From Xylophilus rhododendri (GTDB lineage: Bacteria > Pseudomonadota > Gammaproteobacteria > Burkholderiales > Burkholderiaceae_C): a DNA stretch of 64,000 nucleotides. The stretch spans positions 4,402,001-4,466,000 of the forward strand of contig NZ_CP047650.1 of assembly GCF_009906855.1 (NCBI RefSeq), given 5' to 3'. The notes below the pieces were generated by a model. It worked only from the letters and a program-made list of their open reading frames with translations. It did no database searches and had not been told where the DNA came from. A program made the translations under genes and the position numbers. Position 1 is the first letter of the stretch; each line of letters begins with the position of its first letter. Shown here one piece after another: positions 58,481 to 64,000 of the stretch.

Positions 58481-58773
58481 GCCGAACGTAGTCCGCCGTG
58501 CGGCTGCGCCGGGCTGCCGGCGGGCGTCTCGCGCGCCGCGCCGGAGCGGATGAAGTTTCCCCTTGCGGCCCCCAGGCGCCGCATGGAGCGCAGGCTACGC
58601 ACATGCAGCGCGAACAGATGCTGGCGCAGGCCGCGATGCGGCAGGGCCATGGCTTGCGTCGCTTCTTCCATTTCCCGGTCGGCGCGGCTGGCCGCGCAGC
58701 ACATGCTCATGAACAGCACGCCGAGTGCCAGCCAGACAGCCAGGGCTGCAAGCGCTATCGAAAGGTTGTTCAT
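58474..58773 (-). CDS. small membrane-anchored hypothetical protein (99 aa)
   Basis: ATG 58773 with GGAG nine bases upstream. One N-terminal helix (LSIALAALAVWLALGVLFMS) ending in MCCAASRADREME, then a basic cytoplasmic region rich in Arg and Leu. No recognised family. Convergent with and slightly overlapping the elyC-like gene, so no terminator separates them. Confidence 0.6.
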   Translation of the reverse strand: MNNLSIALAALAVWLALGVLFMSMCCAASRADREMEEATQAMALPHRGLRQHLFALHVRSLRSMRRLGAARGNFIRSGAARETPAGSPAQPHGGLRSAH

Positions 58774-58856
58774 TGCGGGTCTCCTGTCTCGTTATCGACG
58801 CGAAACCCGGTTATACGCGGGGCCTGGCGCGACGGCATCCCCGTGGTTTCCAGATG

Positions 58857-60434
58857 TCAACGCGGCTGGATGATTGCGCGGCCATCCTCGACGACGAACT
58901 GCGCCAGGGTTTGTACCGGGCTCGCCGCGTCCTCGATGCGGTCGACCGTGCGCAGCCGGGTCTCCCAGGTTTTCGGGGTCAGGTCGACCAGGCCATAGCC
59001 GCGTTTTTCGCTGTTGGCGAAAACGATGTGGGGATTGCGTTCCAGGATGGAGGCGATGCGGGCCGGCGAGGCGCCTGAGGGTGAGCTGATCGAGGTGCCG
59101 CAGAACTCGGTGGCGATCGGGTCCGACACCTTCGGGTCCGCCGCGTGCACATTGCAGACGTAGTTCTGGTGGATGTCGCCGCCCACGAAGACCGCATTGC
59201 GCGGCGGGTTCGCCTTCAATGCCTGCAGCAGGCGGGCACGCGCTGCCGGGTAGCCGTCCCAGGTGTCGGTCGGCACCGGGGCGTCGGCCGCGCCGTAGCG
59301 GCGGGGCGAGAACAGGGTCTGCTGCGCGATCACGCTCCAGCGGGTGCGGCCGTCGCGGGCGTCGTCGGCCAGGCCCTCGGCCAGCCAGTCTTCCTGCGCC
59401 CGGCCGAGCAGCGTGCGTTGCGTCGCCTGCAGCTCGGCGCAGGCGCCGGGCCGCACGCTGCCGCGGATGCCGCCGCCGGGCTTGTCTTCCCGGCAGGCCT
59501 GGGGATCACGGAACTGGCGGGTGTCCAGCAGATGGAAACGCAGCAGCCGTCCGAAGTCCTGGCGCTCGTGGACGCGCAGCGCTTCCGCGCCGCCCAGCCC
59601 GCCCAGGCCGCGGACCAGGGTGCGCGCCGGCAGTGGCATGTTCTCGTAGAAGGCCTGGTAGGCGGCGGCGCGCTGCGCCGCGAAGGCTTCGGGCGCCGCA
59701 TGGCCGACGGTGGCGGCGTAGTCGTTCTCCACTTCGTGGTCGTCCCAGGTGACGATCCAGGGGCAGGCCCGGTGGGCGGCGCGCAGGTCGGGGTCGCTCT
59801 TGTGCAGGGCGTAACGCTCACGGTAGTCCTCCAGCGAACGTGCGCGGCGCAGGGTGTGGCCGCGCGCCAGCGTGCGGCCTTGCAGGTCGCGCGGCAGTGC
59901 GTTCTCGTAGATGTAGTCGCCCAGGAAAACGACCAGGTCCGGCGCCTGCTCGGCCGCATCGCGCCAGGCTGCGTAGTAGCCGTTCTCCCAGCGCTGGCAG
60001 GAGGCATAGACGAAACGCAGCCGCTCGGGCATGGCCTCGGCCGCCGGCGCGGTGCGGGTGCGCGCGGTTTCGCTGACCGCATCGCCGAGCATGAAACGGT
60101 AGAAGTACCAGCGATCGGCGGTCAAGCCCTGCACCTCGACATGCACCGAGTGGCCCAGCTCGGCCACGGCCTGCGCGCGGCCGCTGGCGGCGATGCGGCG
60201 GAAGTTCGCGTCGTGCGCGATCTCCCAGCGCAGTTCGGCCGGCGCCAGCGGTGAGGGCAGGGCAGCCGGTGCGATGCGGGTCCACAGCACCATGCCGCCG
60301 GGATGGGGTGCGCCGCTGGCAACGCCCAGGGCGAAGGGGTCGGCGGCGGAGCCGCGGCCGGCCCAGGCGCCGCTGATCAGGAGGCTGCCGCTCGATGCGC
60401 CGAGCGCGTAGCGCAGGAGTTGTCGTCTGTCCAT
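58857..60434 (-). CDS. PhoD-family alkaline phosphatase/phosphodiesterase
   Basis: 525-aa secreted metallophosphoesterase. Tat-type leader with twin arginine (MDRRQLLRYALGASSGSLLI), an N-terminal Ig-like PhoD_N domain (FALGVASGAPHPGGMVLWTR), then the metal-site motifs FVYASCQRWENGYYAAW, LVVFLGDYIYE, VTWDDHEVENDYA and VFVGGDIHQNY. An FCGTSISSPS segment is typical of PhoD. Expected to release phosphate from phosphate esters in the periplasm. No Pho box was identified. Divergent from the 48-aa gene and rfbB. Confidence 0.92.
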   Translation of the reverse strand: MDRRQLLRYALGASSGSLLISGAWAGRGSAADPFALGVASGAPHPGGMVLWTRIAPAALPSPLAPAELRWEIAHDANFRRIAASGRAQAVAELGHSVHVEVQGLTADRWYFYRFMLGDAVSETARTRTAPAAEAMPERLRFVYASCQRWENGYYAAWRDAAEQAPDLVVFLGDYIYENALPRDLQGRTLARGHTLRRARSLEDYRERYALHKSDPDLRAAHRACPWIVTWDDHEVENDYAATVGHAAPEAFAAQRAAAYQAFYENMPLPARTLVRGLGGLGGAEALRVHERQDFGRLLRFHLLDTRQFRDPQACREDKPGGGIRGSVRPGACAELQATQRTLLGRAQEDWLAEGLADDARDGRTRWSVIAQQTLFSPRRYGAADAPVPTDTWDGYPAARARLLQALKANPPRNAVFVGGDIHQNYVCNVHAADPKVSDPIATEFCGTSISSPSGASPARIASILERNPHIVFANSEKRGYGLVDLTPKTWETRLRTVDRIEDAASPVQTLAQFVVEDGRAIIQPR

Positions 60435-60577
60435 CGCGGCATTCTGCCGAGCCGGCGAGCTGATGGATGACCGCCTGTCTGTCGGTCTTCGAGATGGCGG
60501 GATCTCAACTGACATGACGTCTGGCTCCATCGCTGCTTTAATGGGGCATCGTCCATCGCAGCCAACGATCCGCCCGA

Positions 60578-60724
60578 ATGTCCAAGACCTTCCGCCACGA
60601 TCCCGAGCCCCGAATGAAACCCCGTGCCCTCAAGCGGCAGCGACAACGGGAAGCGATGGCGCCGCCAAGAGCGGCCGAGTACCCCCAGCCGGAGCCGGCG
60701 CCTTTGTGGAAGCCTATGGGTTAG
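60578..60724 (+). CDS. small basic protein (48 aa)
   Basis: ATG 60578 to TAG 60724: starts MSKTFRHDPEPRMKPRALKR, then a very basic stretch followed by a Pro-rich tail PEPAPLWKPMG. Codon use and composition are protein-like, and the basic, Pro-rich character recalls small uncharacterised proteins of betaproteobacteria. No ribosome-binding site is obvious, so it is moderately supported. It lies between the PhoD-type gene and rfbB. Confidence 0.5.
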   Translation: MSKTFRHDPEPRMKPRALKRQRQREAMAPPRAAEYPQPEPAPLWKPMG

Positions 60725-60749
60725 GTCCCGTTCGACCGGGATAAGCCGC

Positions 60750-60792
60750 AAACCTTCTATGGAACAATGAGGGTCATTGACATGGAAGGTTT
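60750..60792 (+). promoter_or_regulatory. leader hairpin covering the rfbB ribosome-binding site
   Basis: AAACCTTCTATG at 60750-60761 pairs with CATGGAAGGTTT at 60781-60792 (12 bp with one G-U pair). Inside, CAATGA and TCATTG (60765-60770, 60774-60779) form 6 bp around a GGG loop. The right arm contains GGAAGG, the Shine-Dalgarno of rfbB. The structure would hide the ribosome-binding site, as in a thermometer or protein-controlled leader, or it could be a DNA operator. Confidence 0.6.
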
Positions 60793-60795
60793 GAC

Positions 60796-61860
60796 ATGAT
60801 TTTGGTAACGGGCGGAGCCGGTTTCATCGGTTCCAATTTCGTGTTGGATTGGCTGGCAGGCAGTGATGAAGCCGTCGTCAACGTCGACAAGCTCACCTAC
60901 GCAGGCAATCTGCGCAATCTCGATGCCGTGCGGTCCCATGCTGGCCACGTCTTCGTGCAGGCCGACATCGGCGATACGGCGGTTATCTCGCAGCTGCTGC
61001 AGCAGCACCGCCCGCGCGCGGTACTCAATTTCGCGGCCGAATCTCATGTCGACCGTTCCATCACCGGCCCGGCCGCCTTCATCGAAACCAATGTGCTGGG
61101 CACCTTCCGTTTGCTCGAAGCGGTGCGCGAATACTGGTCGGCCCTGCCCGAGGCCGAGCGCGCCGCCTTCCGTTTCCTGCATGTATCGACCGACGAGGTC
61201 TACGGCACCCTGTCCGCGCAGGATCCGGCCTTCACCGAGACCAAGGCCTACGAGCCCAACAGCCCGTATTCGGCCAGCAAGGCCGCCAGCGACCACCTGG
61301 TGCGTGCCTGGCACCACACCTACGGCCTGCCGGTGCTGACCACCAACTGCTCCAACAACTACGGCCCCTTCCACTTCCCGGAAAAGCTGATCCCCCTGAT
61401 GATCGTCAACGCCCTGGCCGGCAAGCCGCTGCCGGTGTATGGCGACGGCATGCAGGTGCGCGACTGGCTCTTCGTGAAGGACCACTGCAGCGCCATCCGG
61501 CGTGTGCTCGAAGCCGGCGTGACGGGCGAGACATACAACGTCGGCGGCTGGAACGAGATGCCCAACATCGAGATCGTGCGCCGCGTCTGCGCGCTGCTCG
61601 ACGAGCTGCGCCCGCGCGCGGACGGTGTCTCCTACGCCACCCAGCTCACCTATGTGAAGGACCGTCCCGGCCACGACCGCCGCTACGCCATCGATGCCCG
61701 CAAGATCGAGCGCGAACTCGGCTGGAAGCCGGCCGAGACCTTCGACACAGGCATCCGCAAGACCGTCGAGTGGTACCTCGCCAACGGTGAGTGGTTGGCC
61801 GATGTGCAGAGCGGCGGCTACCGCGATTGGGTCTCGACGCAATACGGGCAGGCAGCATGA
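60796..61860 (+). CDS. rfbB: dTDP-glucose 4,6-dehydratase
   Basis: 354-aa extended SDR, second step of dTDP-L-rhamnose synthesis. [51 protein letters not shown] (YxxxK) and [18 protein letters not shown] are textbook motifs. GGAAGG lies seven bases before the ATG, within a leader hairpin. First gene of rfbBDAC; the stop overlaps the rfbD ATG. Confidence 0.97.
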   Translation: MILVTGGAGFIGSNFVLDWLAGSDEAVVNVDKLTYAGNLRNLDAVRSHAGHVFVQADIGDTAVISQLLQQHRPRAVLNFAAESHVDRSITGPAAFIETNVLGTFRLLEAVREYWSALPEAERAAFRFLHVSTDEVYGTLSAQDPAFTETKAYEPNSPYSASKAASDHLVRAWHHTYGLPVLTTNCSNNYGPFHFPEKLIPLMIVNALAGKPLPVYGDGMQVRDWLFVKDHCSAIRRVLEAGVTGETYNVGGWNEMPNIEIVRRVCALLDELRPRADGVSYATQLTYVKDRPGHDRRYAIDARKIERELGWKPAETFDTGIRKTVEWYLANGEWLADVQSGGYRDWVSTQYGQAA

Positions 61861-62744
61861 AGGTCCTGTTGTTGGGCAAGGGCGGCCAGGTCGGCTGGGA
61901 GCTGCAGCGCGCCCTGGCGCCGCTGGGCGAAATCGTGGCGCTCGACCACGACAGCACCGACTGGTTCGCCGACTTCAGCCAGCCCGCCCGGCTGGCCGAG
62001 ACGGTGGCCGCGATCCGGCCCGACGTCATCGTCAATGCCGCCGCGCACACTGCCGTGGACAAGGCCGAGTCCGAGCCCGAACTGGCCCGCCGCATCAACG
62101 CCGAAGCCCCCGCCGTGCTGGCGCGCGCCGCGGCCGGGCTGGGCGCGCTGCTGGTCCACTATTCCACCGACTATGTCTTCGACGGCAGCGGGGATGCACC
62201 GCGCGACGAGTCGGCGCCCACCGGACCGCTGAGCGTCTACGGCCAGACCAAACTCGAAGGCGAGCAGGCCATCCAGCAGGCCTGCCCCAAACACCTGATC
62301 TTCCGCACCAGCTGGGTCTACGCCGCACGCGGCGGCAACTTCGCCAAGACCATGCTGCGCCTGGGCCGCGAGCGCGATCGCCTCACCGTGATCGACGACC
62401 AGATTGGCGCGCCCACCGGCGCAGAACTGCTGGCCGATGCCACCGCGCATGCGATCCGCGCCACCCTGGCCGATCCGTCCAAGGCCGGCCTCTACCACCT
62501 GGTGGCGGGTGGCCAGACCAGCTGGAACGGCTATGCCCGTTTCGTGCTGGAAACGGCACGCATGCTGGGCATCGAGATCAAGGCCACCGACGTCGAGGCC
62601 GTGCCGACGACCGCCTTCCCCACCCCCGCCAAGCGGCCGCTCAATTCGCGGCTGGACACGGGCAAGTTCCAGCGCACTTTCGGCCTGGCCCTGGCGCCCT
62701 GGCAGTCCGGCGTGGAACGCATGCTGCGCGAAACCCTTTCCTGA
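61857..62744 (+). CDS. rfbD: dTDP-4-dehydrorhamnose reductase
   Basis: 295 aa. Final NAD(P)H-dependent reduction to dTDP-L-rhamnose. [20 protein letters not shown] at the N terminus, [29 protein letters not shown], and [12 protein letters not shown] (YxxxK). Overlaps rfbB by four bases. Confidence 0.96.
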   Translation: MKVLLLGKGGQVGWELQRALAPLGEIVALDHDSTDWFADFSQPARLAETVAAIRPDVIVNAAAHTAVDKAESEPELARRINAEAPAVLARAAAGLGALLVHYSTDYVFDGSGDAPRDESAPTGPLSVYGQTKLEGEQAIQQACPKHLIFRTSWVYAARGGNFAKTMLRLGRERDRLTVIDDQIGAPTGAELLADATAHAIRATLADPSKAGLYHLVAGGQTSWNGYARFVLETARMLGIEIKATDVEAVPTTAFPTPAKRPLNSRLDTGKFQRTFGLALAPWQSGVERMLRETLS

Positions 62745-62758
62745 AACAGGCACCTCCC

Positions 62759-63646
62759 ATGACATCCCGCAAAGGCATCATCCTGGCAGGCGGCTCCGGC
62801 ACGCGGCTGCATCCGGCCACCCTGGCGATCAGCAAGCAGCTGCTGCCGGTGTACGACAAACCGATGATCTACTACCCGCTCAGCACCCTGCTGCTGGCCG
62901 GCATCCGCGACATCCTGATCATCAGTACCCCGCAGGACACCCCGCGCTTCCAGCAGCTGCTGGGCGATGGTTCCCAGTGGGGCATCAACCTGCAGTACGA
63001 AGTGCAGCCCAGCCCCGACGGCCTGGCCCAGGCCTTCATCATCGGCGAGAAATTCCTCGCCGGCGCCCCCGCCGCGCTGGTGCTGGGCGACAACATCTTC
63101 TACGGCCACGACCTGCAGCAGATGCTGGGCGCGGCCGACGGCAACGGCGAATGCGCCACCGTCTTCGCCTACCACGTGCAGGACCCGGAGCGCTACGGCG
63201 TGGTCGCCTTCGACGAGAGCGGCAAGGCCGTCAGCATCGAGGAAAAGCCGGCCAAGCCGCAAAGCAACTACGCCGTCACCGGCCTGTACTTCTACGACGC
63301 CGACGTGGTGCGCATCGCCAAGGACGTCAAGCCCAGCGCGCGCGGCGAGCTGGAGATCACGGCCGTCAACCAGGCCTACCTCGAAGCCGGCAAGCTGCGG
63401 GTGCAGATCATGCAGCGCGGCTACGCCTGGCTGGATACCGGCACCCACGAGAGCCTGCTCGAAGCCGGCCAGTTCATCGCCACGCTCGAGCGCCGCCAGG
63501 GCCTGAAGATCGCCTGTATCGAGGAGATCGTCTGGCGCCAGGGCTTCATCGATTCCGCCCAGTTGGAAAAGCTCGCCCAGCCCTTGAAGAAAAGCGGCTA
63601 CGGCCAGTACCTGCTGCACGTGCTGCAGGAAGGGGTGCGCGCATGA
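62759..63646 (+). CDS. rfbA: glucose-1-phosphate thymidylyltransferase
   Basis: 295 aa. Makes dTDP-glucose, first step of the rhamnose pathway. [20 protein letters not shown], then [31 protein letters not shown] and [20 protein letters not shown] identify RmlA. Starts 14 bases after rfbD; its stop overlaps the rfbC ATG. Confidence 0.97.
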   Translation: MTSRKGIILAGGSGTRLHPATLAISKQLLPVYDKPMIYYPLSTLLLAGIRDILIISTPQDTPRFQQLLGDGSQWGINLQYEVQPSPDGLAQAFIIGEKFLAGAPAALVLGDNIFYGHDLQQMLGAADGNGECATVFAYHVQDPERYGVVAFDESGKAVSIEEKPAKPQSNYAVTGLYFYDADVVRIAKDVKPSARGELEITAVNQAYLEAGKLRVQIMQRGYAWLDTGTHESLLEAGQFIATLERRQGLKIACIEEIVWRQGFIDSAQLEKLAQPLKKSGYGQYLLHVLQEGVRA

Positions 63647-64000
63647 AGGCCACGCCCACCGCCATCCCCGAAGTGCTGGTGATCGAACCCAGGGTCTTCG
63701 GCGACGCCCGCGGCTTCTTCTTCGAGAGCTTCAACCAGGCCGCCTTCGACGAAGCCGTAGGCCACCACGTGGACTTCGTCCAGGACAACCATTCCCGTTC
63801 CGCCAAAGGCGTGCTGCGCGGCCTGCACTACCAGATCCAGAAACCGCAGGGCAAGCTGGTGCGGGTGGTGCGCGGCTCGGTGTTCGACGTGGCGGTGGAC
63901 ATCCGCCGTTCGTCGCCCACCTTCGGCCGCTGGGTCGGCGTGGAGCTGACCGAGGACAACCACAAACAGCTGTGGGTGCCGCCCGGCTTCGCCCACGGCT
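63643..64000 (+). CDS. rfbC: dTDP-4-dehydrorhamnose 3,5-epimerase (partial, runs off the window)
   Basis: The first 119 residues are present. [20 protein letters not shown], then [20 protein letters not shown] (the catalytic His region) and [19 protein letters not shown] are RmlC cupin motifs. It completes the rfbBDAC set. The right end of the window cuts it off at about two thirds of the usual 180 aa. Confidence 0.95.
   Translation, partial: MKATPTAIPEVLVIEPRVFGDARGFFFESFNQAAFDEAVGHHVDFVQDNHSRSAKGVLRGLHYQIQKPQGKLVRVVRGSVFDVAVDIRRSSPTFGRWVGVELTEDNHKQLWVPPGFAHG

Overview
The window is chromosomal DNA of a GC-rich betaproteobacterium. The gene order hemC-hemD-hemX-hemY divergent from ppc, adjacent dnaG and rpoD, a KgtP-type permease, and the codon use all point to Burkholderiales, most likely Comamonadaceae. 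The genus cannot be fixed from sequence reading alone.

Layout. (1) 1-4.7 kb is accessory. It holds an AT-rich minus-strand cassette of three uncharacterised genes (53-1515), a LexA-type palindrome in front of a hypothetical gene, several small hypothetical, DUF3606 and one-helix membrane proteins, and a tRNA-Leu(CAA) at the border. (2) 4.8-29.7 kb is mostly core: cysM, a NUDIX hydrolase, a TusA-like protein, galU, valS, hemY/X/D/C, ppc, a small exported protein coupled to a hybrid sensor kinase, kgtP, manC, rpoD, dnaG and uppS. valS, hemY and hemC each carry one single-base frameshift, and in all three one base has to be added back. These look more like sequencing or assembly errors than real mutations. 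(3) 29.8-52.5 kb is a Wzx/Wzy-type exopolysaccharide or O-antigen locus: an SLBB outer-membrane exporter, a chain-length co-polymerase without a kinase domain, and an initiating sugar-phosphate transferase. A complete CDP-3,6-dideoxyhexose set follows (E3 reductase, rfbF, rfbG, rfbH, an SDR reductase), joined to a split transketolase. Then come a flippase, a GT10 transferase, two GT2 transferases, a Wzy-like polymerase, a third GT2, and a gmd-fcl/colC-colD trio that reads as a GDP-colitose pathway. Two degenerate glycosyltransferases close the locus. The 42.8-52.5 kb half is clearly AT-richer than its flanks, as expected of a horizontally exchanged locus. (4) 52.5-56.4 kb, minus strand, is a gfc/yjb-type secretion operon in which the GfcC-like and YjbH-like proteins are fused into one polypeptide. 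A strong hairpin separates the small first gene from the lipoprotein gene. (5) 56.6-64 kb holds galE, an ElyC/YdcF-family protein, a PhoD-type phosphatase and the start of rfbBDAC (dTDP-L-rhamnose). rfbB is preceded by a long hairpin that covers its ribosome-binding site.

How the genes work together. GalU, ManC, GalE, RfbBDAC, RfbFGH plus E3, and Gmd/ColC/ColD supply UDP-, GDP-, dTDP- and CDP-activated sugars. The initiating transferase and glycosyltransferases build the repeat on undecaprenyl phosphate, for which an UppS is encoded next door. The flippase and polymerase assemble it, and the Wzz-like and Wza-like proteins control length and export. The most unusual point is the joint presence of two 3,6-dideoxyhexose routes, one CDP- and one GDP-linked, with a split transketolase that may add a two-carbon branch to the CDP-4-ketosugar. 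That branching role is inference and has not been shown.
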